Origin: JAUVKA01 sp964465145
GTDB lineage: Bacteria > Bacteroidota > Bacteroidia > Bacteroidales > UBA12481
DNA length: 64,000 nt
Direction: 5' to 3'
NCBI GenBank assembly: GCA_964465145.1
Contig: CAYXJR010000012.1
Span: 1-64,000 of the forward strand
The translations under genes were made by a program, and so were the position numbers. This document shows, one piece after another, positions 7,747-15,113 of the stretch. A model generated the notes under the pieces. It was not told the DNA's origin. It ran no database searches and saw nothing but the letters and a program-made list of their open reading frames with translations. Each line of letters begins with the position of its first letter. Position 1 is the stretch's first letter.

Positions 7747-8361
7747 TTACCTATTCCAAATGGTTCTTACATATTGCTTTGATAGTTCTGGCAAAGCTCT
7801 TTCCGGATAAAAAGGAGCTAATACCTTTCCATCCTTATCTAAGATAAAGAAAATAGGCTTACTTTCATTAATTTGGCCATCTAAAATGTTTACCAATTGG
7901 GGTGCGAAAAAAACAGGAATATCACTTTTGGAGGAGCGCAAAAAAGATCCAAGATTCTCAGTTTTTAACGTGCTAATAATTATTAGGGTATGGTTCTTCC
8001 ATGATGGATGTAGTTCGTCTAGCAAATCATTGGAGAAATCGATACACTGTTCACAGGAGAGCTCCGAATAATATAAGACAAACTTTCTTCCGGTATCCAA
8101 TATCTTTTCCAAAGAAGTAATTCTGTTTTCCTGGTCTGTGAGTTGAACAATGCCTGGTATCACAAATCCATTCAGTGGAAATAGGTCAAAAAGATTAGAG
8201 CTAAGGAGGTTGACCTGATATTCAACATCTACCTTCAGCAAATCTCTTGTTTGGTCTTCCGAAAACCCAGCTTGATTAGGCTTCAGAATCAAAAAATACG
8301 ATACACAAATTATGCATATTGCAATAGTAGCATAGGCTAAGATTCTATCATTCCATTTCAT
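7747..8361 (-). CDS. Thioredoxin-like protein with CEQC motif (cassette B)
   Basis: A 204-residue protein with an N-terminal membrane helix (residues 8-26) and a thioredoxin-fold domain. The active-site motif is LYYSELSCEQCIDF (Cys103, Cys106), followed by HTLIIISTLK and ESKPIFFILDKDGKVLAPF, the strand that carries the cis-Pro. It is a counterpart of the CPPC protein in cassette A, with the Cys residues at identical positions, but the dipeptide between them differs, which should shift redox potential. It lies 70 bp downstream of the propeller gene and is probably anchored in the inner membrane facing the periplasm. Confidence 0.8.
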   Translation of the reverse strand: MKWNDRILAYATIAICIICVSYFLILKPNQAGFSEDQTRDLLKVDVEYQVNLLSSNLFDLFPLNGFVIPGIVQLTDQENRITSLEKILDTGRKFVLYYSELSCEQCIDFSNDLLDELHPSWKNHTLIIISTLKTENLGSFLRSSKSDIPVFFAPQLVNILDGQINESKPIFFILDKDGKVLAPFYPERALPELSKQYVRTIWNR

Positions 8362-8431
8362 TTCTTCTTCAAATGTACGATTCTTAATAAGGGATTATGT
8401 AAGTTGCTCATACTTAATATACTTGAACTTA

Positions 8432-9511
8432 TTAGTGTATTCGGAGGGTTATTGGATAATCTATGTTGACCTCAATGGGCTCAATAACATCAAAACAATT
8501 TCTCTCATTTATCACCCCTCCGGGCCAAAATGGGTAACACTCATCAATGTCATCTATAATTTGGCTGGAACCATCTGGTCCAGTTAAATGATATGACAGA
8601 CCAGTTTCCTTTTCAAATAATATTCGACGTCTCGCTCCTTTTGACAGTCCATCTAAGAATAGTAGATACTCAGTATCCAAGAGTTTAACTACTAAATCAA
8701 ATTCAAATGCTTTTTGGCTAAACTGATTTTTATCCTTCAATATGTCATATGGAATTCTACGCGATCCATAATCTAAATAGAAAACTGGATAAATCACAAA
8801 TTCAGGGCCTATTTGATATACAGTATCAGAATAACAATCCCAAAATCTAATACCGTCTGAGGTTCTATTGATATTTGAGAATCTTGGAATCTGTAGCCCT
8901 ATGTTCTCATCAGGCATTTTTGCAATTCTTTTCCAAGTTTTCTCCTTTGTATTATAAATAGACATTGCATATCCCTCATTGAAACTCTGCGTTGGACGAG
9001 GAGAATACAAGATCAGATGGTTATTAGAGAAAGTCATTCTAGAAGGATAGCAATCAATCTTGATTGACGATTGAAAATTATTAGCAAAGTCGTAAACAAG
9101 TATTTTTTGTGTGCCATTTTCTAGTATAAATATGTATTGGCCTTCATCATCAACGGCAAAACTCAATAAGCTAATAAACTCTCCAGGTCCCTTACCTATG
9201 CGCCCTATTTCATTAACAAAGTACCCATCCCTGGTAAACTGCATTAGCTTCTTACGTCTGTCGTCCCATAAAACAATAATATCCTTTCCAATATGAATTG
9301 AACTAATTTGTGTAATTAAGCTTTGGTCTGTTGTCTCAAGAATAACCCATGAAACGGAGTCTGCTATTGAACTCAGGGTTATAGTGTCACAAAATGAAAA
9401 CCCTTTTGAAATATCAAATGTTTTTATCTGAGTTTCAACAGGATTTTCATTTTTGCAAGTCAAAAACATTGATAAAATAATAACAAAAACAAATAGCTTT
9501 TGATATCTCAT
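8432..9511 (-). CDS. 6-bladed beta-propeller lipoprotein (cassette B)
   Basis: A 359-residue protein. The start at 9511 (MRYQKLFVFVIILSMFLTCKNE) is preferred over 9535 because it opens a clean signal sequence ending in a probable lipid-modified Cys19 and clears the peptide gene. Blade motifs include DIIVLWDDRRKKLMQFTRDGYFVNE followed by the hallmark GRIGKGPGEF (106-112), then VDDEGQYIFILENGTQKILVYD. This is the same family as the cassette A propeller, with clear similarity around the hallmark. It follows the peptide gene by about 30 bp and precedes the CEQC protein. It is probably periplasmic or on the outer membrane; its ligand is unknown. Confidence 0.8.
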   Translation of the reverse strand: MRYQKLFVFVIILSMFLTCKNENPVETQIKTFDISKGFSFCDTITLSSIADSVSWVILETTDQSLITQISSIHIGKDIIVLWDDRRKKLMQFTRDGYFVNEIGRIGKGPGEFISLLSFAVDDEGQYIFILENGTQKILVYDFANNFQSSIKIDCYPSRMTFSNNHLILYSPRPTQSFNEGYAMSIYNTKEKTWKRIAKMPDENIGLQIPRFSNINRTSDGIRFWDCYSDTVYQIGPEFVIYPVFYLDYGSRRIPYDILKDKNQFSQKAFEFDLVVKLLDTEYLLFLDGLSKGARRRILFEKETGLSYHLTGPDGSSQIIDDIDECYPFWPGGVINERNCFDVIEPIEVNIDYPITLRIH

Positions 9512-9531
9512 TTGTTCTTTTACTAGATGAG

Positions 9532-9550
9532 CCAAGGAATCTTAACTTGG
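9532..9550 (-). other. Short hairpin at the peptide B stop codon
   Basis: CCAAG (9532-9536) and CTTGG (9546-9550) flank a 9-nt loop containing the stop codon of the cassette B peptide. It is weaker than the equivalents in cassettes A and C but in the same relative place, between the peptide gene and the next gene. Confidence 0.3.
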
Positions 9551-9847
9551 ATTGTTTGTCGTACATGGGGGAGTACAAACTCTAAGCCAATCCCCACAAT
9601 ATTCAGGATAACTTGGGTGGGAGATACAAGTTTCCACGAAGCCTATGCATCCACCGCCCCAATAGCATGCACCCCATTCGGCAATCCAACCAGGAGTTAA
9701 AACATAATCTCGAGAATAACAGTCAGGATGACCATCTTTAGAAGCAGGCAAACCGTCATCAGCAAAAGCATCCAAGGCGACAAAACTGCCTGCCACCACA
9801 ACAACAATAAAACTGACACGAACTAAAAATCTTAAAAACTTTTCCAT
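9542..9847 (-). CDS. Secreted Cys-rich small peptide (cassette B)
   Basis: A 101-residue precursor. Residues 1-29 are a signal peptide (hydrophobic SFIVVVVAGSFVALDAFA, cleavage near AFA-DD). The mature region has seven Cys, several Trp and Gly, and a Pro/Thr-rich C terminus (VCTPPCTTNNPS). Its sequence is not obviously homologous to the cassette A peptide, but size, export signal, Cys content and position as first gene before a propeller gene are the same. An odd Cys count leaves one thiol for a partner or dimer. It is probably the substrate or ligand of the downstream proteins; no known toxin, bacteriocin or RiPP motif is recognised. Confidence 0.7.
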   Translation of the reverse strand: MEKFLRFLVRVSFIVVVVAGSFVALDAFADDGLPASKDGHPDCYSRDYVLTPGWIAEWGACYWGGGCIGFVETCISHPSYPEYCGDWLRVCTPPCTTNNPS

Positions 9848-9973
9848 AGCACTTGAATTAATTTGTTAATACTTATAATTATCTGGCGAAAACAAACATT
9901 TTCTACTGATCAAACCCAAAACTTTCGAATCTAATCCCTCAAATGCTGTCTTCAAACACCATTCTATAGGTAA

Positions 9974-10083
9974 TATCATTTGGCAAACCAAAACATTAAT
10001 GGATTTCAGAAATTTTTTTCAACAAAATTTATAAGTTACTGATATTGTGGGCAATAAAAGAAGGCTTAAGGCGTCAGGCTTAT
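9974..10083 (+). repeat. Intergenic direct repeat, copy 2 (with 7-bp tail)
   Basis: The core at 9996-10060 (ATTAATGGATTTCAGAAAT, T-run, CAACAAAATTTATAAGTTAC) matches the other copies; the first 20 bp are diverged. The tail is three 7-bp units, GGCTTAA, GGCGTCA, GGCTTAT (10063-10083). ACTGCCTACTG with GACTGAA units follows at 10144-10166. It lies between cassette B and the mntA-hepT pair. Nothing else is seen in the 9848-10332 gap. Confidence 0.8.
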
Positions 10084-10332
10084 GTATAAGTATAAGGAAC
10101 AAGTATTGAGGTTAGAAGGATAGCTGGCAACTGCATAACGCATACTGCCTACTGAAGACTGAAGACTAGCAACGGAATCCATGAACATCCTGCAATTGCA
10201 GCTCATTTCTTTAAAAAATTTAGCTCATTTATCCATCTTTTTGAGCCACAATCACTAACTCGAAGAGCTCAAAACAATATCCTATGCTTAAAAGAGATTT
10301 TTATTAACTTCAACTTATAGTATTTTTGAATT

Positions 10333-10632
10333 ATGAATTTGATTGAAAAGAATATCGACCAGATAAGAATGTTGTGCAACAAACATAAGGTTGCAACATT
10401 ATTTGTCTTTGGTTCTGTTTTAACAGAATACTTTAATGCGGACAGTGATTTGGATTTTATGGTTGATTTTGACAATATCGATATCTATGATTATGCTGAT
10501 AATTATTTTGATTTAAAGTTTTCTTTAGAAGAATTATTCAACAGAAAAGTTGATCTTCTGGAAAATAAGGCCATTAATAATCCCTTCCTCCGAAATTCAA
10601 TTGATTCAACTAAAATGCTTATCCATGGATAA
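10333..10632 (+). CDS. mntA: MntA-type nucleotidyltransferase antitoxin
   Basis: A 99-residue minimal nucleotidyltransferase. The signature is FGS (26-28), ten residues, then DLD (39-41), giving the GSx10DxD motif; a third acidic residue is expected in KVDLLE. Members of the MntA family neutralise the partner HEPN toxin by adding AMP units to a tyrosine beside its active site. The gene overlaps hepT by 8 bp, as is usual for the pair. The ATG at 10333 has no Shine-Dalgarno sequence, in keeping with the rest of the window. The pair is bounded by repeat copies 2 and 3. Confidence 0.85.
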   Translation: MNLIEKNIDQIRMLCNKHKVATLFVFGSVLTEYFNADSDLDFMVDFDNIDIYDYADNYFDLKFSLEELFNRKVDLLENKAINNPFLRNSIDSTKMLIHG

Positions 10633-10963
10633 CGATACTAAAACCTGGCTTTTTGATATATTACAATCCATCAACGAGATAGATTCATATTTTATCAACA
10701 AGCAAAAGATTTTCGAAGAGTTCAATTCTGATATAAAAACAAAACGGGCAATTGAGCGCAATATTGAAATCATCGGAGAAGCTGTGAACAGAATAATAAA
10801 AAAGGACAATGACTTTACCCTAAATAATGCTCAAAAAATCATTGGAACCAGAAATAGAATTATTCATGGATATGATAAAATTTCGGAGGATATTATCTGG
10901 AGTATTGTGATTAATCATCTGCCCAAGCTTAAAGAAGAAGTAAATATCTTACTTAATACCTGA
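10625..10963 (+). CDS. hepT: HepT-type HEPN RNase toxin
   Basis: A 112-residue all-helical HEPN protein. The start is ATG 10625 (MDNDTKTWLFD), which overlaps the end of mntA; an upstream in-frame extension from 10550 lies wholly inside mntA and is rejected. The HEPN active site Rx4HxY is complete: Arg76, His81, Tyr83 in TRNRIIHGYD. The family acts as a ribonuclease and Tyr83 is the residue AMPylated by MntA. Both partners look intact, so a functional type VII module that stabilises the surrounding DNA is likely. Confidence 0.88.
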   Translation: MDNDTKTWLFDILQSINEIDSYFINKQKIFEEFNSDIKTKRAIERNIEIIGEAVNRIIKKDNDFTLNNAQKIIGTRNRIIHGYDKISEDIIWSIVINHLPKLKEEVNILLNT

Positions 10964-11002
10964 TTTACTATTATTTATTATAATACGAACCTCCGTATAT
11001 GA

Positions 11003-11120
11003 CATACCAGCTGCCATTCGTTAACCTTAATGGATTCTGAAAGTTTTTTTCAACAAAATTTATAAGTTGCTGATAATGTGGCCAATTAAAAAGGCGTGAG
11101 GCTTAAGGCGTATGGCTTAA
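11003..11120 (+). repeat. Intergenic direct repeat, copy 3 (with 7-bp tail)
   Basis: Begins CATACCAGCTGCCATT, then the core TTAATGGATTCTGAAAG, T-run, CAACAAAATTTATAAGTTGC, TGATAATGTGG. The tail is four 7-bp units, GGCGTGA, GGCTTAA, GGCGTAT, GGCTTAA (11093-11120). It lies between hepT and the 3' end of cassette C. Confidence 0.85.
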
Positions 11121-11169
11121 GTACAAGTAGGAGTAATAAGTATTGTGTTTATAAGTGATTCTGAGAACT

Positions 11170-11218
11170 GACATCCGACATCTGACATCTGACATCCGAC
11201 ATCTGACATCTGTCATCC
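11170..11218 (+). repeat. Heptanucleotide tandem repeat, GACATCT type
   Basis: Seven consecutive 7-bp units in the order GACATCC, GACATCT, GACATCT, GACATCC, GACATCT, GACATCT, GTCATCC. This is a 21-bp higher-order unit repeated twice. It resembles the short tandemly repeated heptanucleotides (STRR) known from cyanobacteria in form, not in sequence. Confidence 0.9.
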
Positions 11219-11236
11219 CTTCGACTCCGCTCAGGG
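11217..11236. repeat. CCCTTCGACTCCGCTCAGGG dispersed palindrome-like element
   Basis: A 20-bp element with arms CCCT/AGGG and partly complementary inner bases. I know very similar strings as dispersed intergenic repeats in many Bacteroidota and other genomes. It sits directly after the GACATCT heptamers. The 10964-11266 gap holds only repeats. Confidence 0.6.
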
Positions 11237-11266
11237 ACCGGATAATTGAGTATAGGCAACGAGCAT

Positions 11267-13003
11267 TTAGTCGTCTCTCATACACCTAACAGAATAATAC
11301 TGATCTTGAGGATTATAGCCAGGCAGTATTTTTCTTTTGTTCTTATCAATAGTAATCACCCAGACACTCATAAAAGATTGATCTCCTGGTTTGGTAGAAG
11401 ACCAGTAATAGCCTCTTTTGCCAAGGTCTTGTTCAGCATTGGGCAAATTGTCAAGATCAATTAATCCTCCAAAAACAGCATTAAAGCCGGTACTCCCACC
11501 CAGTATTAATTCTTCATAGTGATCTTCAGGGCCTAAGGTATCAAACAGTTTATTCCAGTCATTTTTAGTCGGAACCCGCCATCCATCAGGACAGACAGCT
11601 GGCAATTTCTCGAATGGATATAAATACCCATAAAATCCTACATCAGATCCCTCTCCAATGTAGGCCCTATTTCCATAAAAATGTGGGTAATCAACTTTCA
11701 GGTTTTTTGAAAACCACCACTGATCTCTAATTTTTATTGTTCCATAATAATTCCAGCCGGTGCCTCTCTTATCCAATAGTATATCAGTTTCATATTGACT
11801 GTCACTTATGTAAATCTCCTTATAAGCCGTATCTCTTAATTCACCTCTGTCTATGAGTTCCATGGCAACTGTGTATTTGCCAGGAGATGCGAAACTGTGA
11901 AAGACTTCCTTTTCAAAATTGAGCTCACTGTCCCAAATACCGTCATTTTCCCAGTCCCAACGAGTCAACATTTGAGAAGGAGAATCCTCACCATCACGAC
12001 TAGCCCAGGAATCAAACCGTATTACTGTTTTTGTATTGCCTCCAAAAGTTGAAACTGTAAACTTTGCGCTCGGTGCTTGATTTTGATGATATATCCAGAA
12101 CTTTTTGATAATAGAATTCTCCAGGCCCAGGGAATTTAGAATGACAAGTTTGGTGAAATAATACTGTTCCACTGGAAATGAATGAATTGCCGTTGCTTGT
12201 TCAGACCATTCGGTATCATAAAACCCATCATTATTAAAATCCCACCGGTACATCAGGTTTTCATTCAGATCACAGCTGTAATAAGACTTACCTGCGTCAA
12301 AAAGGATATCTTCATTCTGGATTAATATTCCTGGTACCGTAATAAAATCAGGTATGATACAGGTATCCAAAAGTGTAACCTGCAGCACCCTGGAAATTAT
12401 ATTCACTCGTCCGCCAGGATCTTCAACATGAAGCCTTGGCATATAAACCTGAGGAACAGGATAAATTTTAAATGCAATGGGTGAATTTCCTGGTTTTGTA
12501 TCCCATATTCCATCACCTTCAAAGTCCCATTTGAAGATCAAGGAGGAAAGAGAATCTTCATCGTCCTGAGTTAAGCTTGCATCAAGGGTAAAAGAAGTAT
12601 AGATATGTCCAGTTTCAGGAGTAAGAATAAATGCAGCCCTTGGGTTTGAAAAACCTCTGGATACCTGTATCTGAAAACTGGAATCGCTGGTTTGTCCAGC
12701 CAAGTTTTTTATTTGCGCTCTAGGATAATAAGTCCCTGGCTTAAAATAGCGATGGTTTAACTTTTTCTCATTTAAAAATGGAATGTCAAATAATCCATCT
12801 CCCTCCCAGTCCCAACGAACAAAGATTCTGTCATTATTATCAAACTCAAGTGTTTTGGAAAGATCAAATGAAAAAGTGGTGGTTGTTGGACCCTTAAGAG
12901 GATAGATTTCTGGACTAATCACCGGTAAAGGTGCCGATGTTTTCTCACAAGCGCACAGTATCAGAATCCATCCAATTAATATTAACAAACTTCCTTTTTT
13001 CAT
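11267..13003 (-). CDS. PKD-repeat lipoprotein with FISUMP domain (cassette C)
   Basis: A 578-residue lipoprotein. The signal ends in a lipobox (ILCACEK, Cys19). Residues about 30-390 hold several PKD-like beta-sandwich repeats, each with a WDWEGDG or WDFEGDG signature (VRWDWEGDGLFD, FKWDFEGDGIWD, YRWDFNNDGFYD, TRWDWENDGIWD). Residues about 405-578 form a FISUMP domain (WFSKNLKV, CPDGWRVPTKNDWNKL, GGSTGFNAVFGG, YWSST, YSVRCMRD). Such proteins are displayed on the cell surface; the FISUMP fold is C-type-lectin-like and probably binds a ligand. It is the last gene of cassette C and follows the small lipoprotein by 1 bp. Confidence 0.85.
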   Translation of the reverse strand: MKKGSLLILIGWILILCACEKTSAPLPVISPEIYPLKGPTTTTFSFDLSKTLEFDNNDRIFVRWDWEGDGLFDIPFLNEKKLNHRYFKPGTYYPRAQIKNLAGQTSDSSFQIQVSRGFSNPRAAFILTPETGHIYTSFTLDASLTQDDEDSLSSLIFKWDFEGDGIWDTKPGNSPIAFKIYPVPQVYMPRLHVEDPGGRVNIISRVLQVTLLDTCIIPDFITVPGILIQNEDILFDAGKSYYSCDLNENLMYRWDFNNDGFYDTEWSEQATAIHSFPVEQYYFTKLVILNSLGLENSIIKKFWIYHQNQAPSAKFTVSTFGGNTKTVIRFDSWASRDGEDSPSQMLTRWDWENDGIWDSELNFEKEVFHSFASPGKYTVAMELIDRGELRDTAYKEIYISDSQYETDILLDKRGTGWNYYGTIKIRDQWWFSKNLKVDYPHFYGNRAYIGEGSDVGFYGYLYPFEKLPAVCPDGWRVPTKNDWNKLFDTLGPEDHYEELILGGSTGFNAVFGGLIDLDNLPNAEQDLGKRGYYWSSTKPGDQSFMSVWVITIDKNKRKILPGYNPQDQYYSVRCMRDD

Positions 13004-13004
13004 C

Positions 13005-13436
13005 TTAATGGAACTGAGTTGTCACCTCCGTCAGTTGATTGGGATGCACTTCTACTTTACCTCCATCCATTCTCAAGCCATATTGATCTCCAAATCCTGA
13101 GAACTTACATGAATCACCTCCTGCAAGGCAAATAATAGTAGCATGGTAATAATAAGTACCTGAGGGGAGATAAAACCGGTAATTGGATTTAGCATCTGAA
13201 ACATTGGTGGCCCTGAAAAATTCCCCACGGTACATTGAATCCGCTGTATAGGCAAGGCTTAAGTCTGCTCTTTTTACTCTGCCAGGTGGGATACCCTGGA
13301 TATTGTAGACAAAACGGATTTGGAGTATTCCGGTGGAATCCAATTCCTTACCCTGATCCGGATTAACTCCAATCCCTGGGTCTTCACATCCCACGAGTAG
13401 TCCGGAAATTAATATTATTAAGATCAGAATTCTCAT
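13005..13436 (-). CDS. Small lipoprotein of unknown function (cassette C)
   Basis: A 143-residue lipoprotein: LIILISGLLVGCED gives a clean lipobox with Cys17. The mature part is beta-rich (ILQIRFVYNIQGIPPGRVKRADLSLAYTAD, YRFYLPSGTYYYHATI, VEVHPNQLTEVTTQF), consistent with a single Ig- or carboxypeptidase-regulatory-like sandwich. I do not recognise the family. Its ATG overlaps the stop of the upstream gene as ATGA (13436-13433) and its stop is 1 bp from the PKD/FISUMP gene, so the three are one translational unit and probably parts of one surface complex. Confidence 0.7.
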   Translation of the reverse strand: MRILILIILISGLLVGCEDPGIGVNPDQGKELDSTGILQIRFVYNIQGIPPGRVKRADLSLAYTADSMYRGEFFRATNVSDAKSNYRFYLPSGTYYYHATIICLAGGDSCKFSGFGDQYGLRMDGGKVEVHPNQLTEVTTQFH

Positions 13437-14443
13437 TGTCTTTGTTTTGAATATGGTAAAAATCCAAGGTGACTGGTAAACTGACTATAAGCCAGGGAGT
13501 CAATAGTGTGCACAGAAAGAGGAATATTATAAATATCACGATGGCTCAATGAAGAGAAAACACCAACAGCATTTTCCATATTGGAAGTAGACTGTGCTGA
13601 AAAACCAAACTGCCGGTGGGCAGATCTAATTAGATAGTACAGCTCCTCACCTCCTGCCCATATATGAAAATCAAGTCCAACAGGAATCCTGACAACCCCA
13701 ACCTCTGTTTTCAATCTCCGTCCAATTTCTCTCAGGAATTTTTCACCAGAAAATCTTTGGTCAACAAATGCTACATCATTCTCTTCTCCAAAGGCAATAT
13801 CCATGACAAAGACCATCGATTTTGAATAACTGCGATCATCCGAAAACTCCAAATAATTGAAGTCAATTACAGCCTGATAAACTGCCCGGGGAGCAACAGG
13901 TTCAAATCTGAAAAAAAAGTCCTCTGAAGAATATAGGTTTATACTTCGATAATCAACCGGAAGGGGGTCTATTACATTAAACTCCCGTTCAAAGGATTTG
14001 ACTTCCCCATACACAATGAAGTCAGATTCTTTAAGGTGTAGATACAATTTGTAATTCGTGTTTAATAATACCGGCATTTCGGCCGAAAGAATCTGCAGCT
14101 CCTCCTCAGGGAAAAGACCGGTATCTCTTGTTGTTCCAGAATACGGAGTAAACCAAACTTGATTATTGGAACCATCGTTATCATTGTATGTGATATAGAG
14201 GTCAAAATCTTCGTCCAACCAGGTTAGCTTTGGTTCCTCTAAAACAGAATCATTCCCCTGATAATAAAAGGTTTGACCTACCCTTACATATTGCGTAGAG
14301 TAATCTGGGTCAAGGAAACAATAAACAACTGGTATTTTCTTGGATGGGGCATACAAATCAATCTCAGAAGTGCACGCATTCAAAAAGAAAAATGAACAAA
14401 CAATCCAGACCAATCTATATGGTATGATAGTTCTATTAACCAT
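13433..14443 (-). CDS. Lipoprotein, possibly DUF4249-like (cassette C)
   Basis: A 336-residue lipoprotein. The start at 14443 (MVNRTIIPYRLVW) is preferred over 14491 because it opens the signal peptide directly; the lipobox is FFLNACTSE, Cys23 or so. The opening of the mature part (EIDLYAPSKKIPVVYCFLDPDYSTQYVRVGQTF) resembles DUF4249-type outer-membrane-associated lipoproteins of Bacteroidota, but the match is from memory and not strong. The remainder is beta-rich without catalytic motifs. It follows the cassette C peptide across a GC-rich hairpin and overlaps the next lipoprotein by 4 bp. Confidence 0.65.
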   Translation of the reverse strand: MVNRTIIPYRLVWIVCSFFFLNACTSEIDLYAPSKKIPVVYCFLDPDYSTQYVRVGQTFYYQGNDSVLEEPKLTWLDEDFDLYITYNDNDGSNNQVWFTPYSGTTRDTGLFPEEELQILSAEMPVLLNTNYKLYLHLKESDFIVYGEVKSFEREFNVIDPLPVDYRSINLYSSEDFFFRFEPVAPRAVYQAVIDFNYLEFSDDRSYSKSMVFVMDIAFGEENDVAFVDQRFSGEKFLREIGRRLKTEVGVVRIPVGLDFHIWAGGEELYYLIRSAHRQFGFSAQSTSNMENAVGVFSSLSHRDIYNIPLSVHTIDSLAYSQFTSHLGFLPYSKQRQ

Positions 14444-14532
14444 AAAATTAAAAATAAGGGGACTGGACAAACAAATGGGATATTGCCCCACTAAGATAAT
14501 AAAAAAAAGTGATGAGGAAATAAACTTATTAA

Positions 14533-14556
14533 GGGGGGCTAACCAGTACCCCCCCC
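14533..14556 (-). terminator. Intra-cassette hairpin between peptide and lipoprotein genes
   Basis: GGGGGG (14533-14538) and CCCCCCCC (14549-14556) form a stem with a 10-nt loop, 18 bp after the stop of the cassette C peptide and before the lipoprotein start. On the minus strand the stem is followed by TTAATAAG. It has the same position as the hairpin in cassette A. Confidence 0.55.
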
Positions 14557-14574
14557 ATAATTACTTTCTAAATA

Positions 14575-14859
14575 CTAAGAAGTTGGTATTTCACCGTAAT
14601 CAAAAGTCATCTTCTGTAGAAATGATCCTCCATAAGTTAAAGTTACATCCGGATTAATGATGGTAATATCTTGATCATAAATCGTTGAATGAGGATACTC
14701 AAGTGCAGGTCCTTCAATATCCACATATATGGCATAAACGCTCGGGCAATCTTCAATTTCTATAATAGTATAATTGGGTGCTGGATTTGGCTCTATCTCC
14801 GGATTCACAAATGATTGAGTTGAAATGGAAAATGGTAGCAAAACAACCAAACAAACCAC
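14575..14859 (-). CDS. Small exported peptide (cassette C)
   Basis: A 94-residue precursor read from GTG 14859. A signal peptide is evident (VVCLVVLLPFSISTQS). The mature part is acidic and beta-prone (PNYTIIEIEDCPSVYAIYVDIEGP, DQDITIINPDVTLTYGG) with a single Cys there, unlike the Cys-rich peptides of cassettes A and B. Seven codons upstream the frame reads IKNKIRI after an ATA codon, which would give a more typical basic signal start if ATA, or a mutated ATG, served. A stop lies two codons before that. It is the first gene of its cassette; family and function are not recognised. Confidence 0.6.
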   Translation of the reverse strand: MVCLVVLLPFSISTQSFVNPEIEPNPAPNYTIIEIEDCPSVYAIYVDIEGPALEYPHSTIYDQDITIINPDVTLTYGGSFLQKMTFDYGEIPTS

Positions 14860-15113
14860 GATTCTAATTTTGTTTTTTATTTTTTATAGTACTTAAAGTT
14901 ATTGTTTTCCACCAGTATGACGATAACGCCTAAAGCTAGGTCAGCCAGGTGGAAGGCTAACATAGCTTCTCCAAAAAACTATTCGTTCATTGCCAGATCC
15001 AGTTGGAAGAAAAATGAACCTAACTGAATGAAAGAAACTTTGTTTTCATTTTTGCAATTTTATATTTATTCCTTCTTTGGCACTTGAATAGTCTTATTGA
15101 CCCTCTTTTATAC

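Noticed and set aside
10550..10624. Upstream in-frame extension of hepT
   Set aside because: It lies entirely inside mntA; ATG 10625 gives the normal HepT length and an 8-bp overlap typical of the pair.
11170..11218. Short repeats considered as a CRISPR array
   Set aside because: The units are 7 bp and contiguous, with no spacers, and no cas genes are present.
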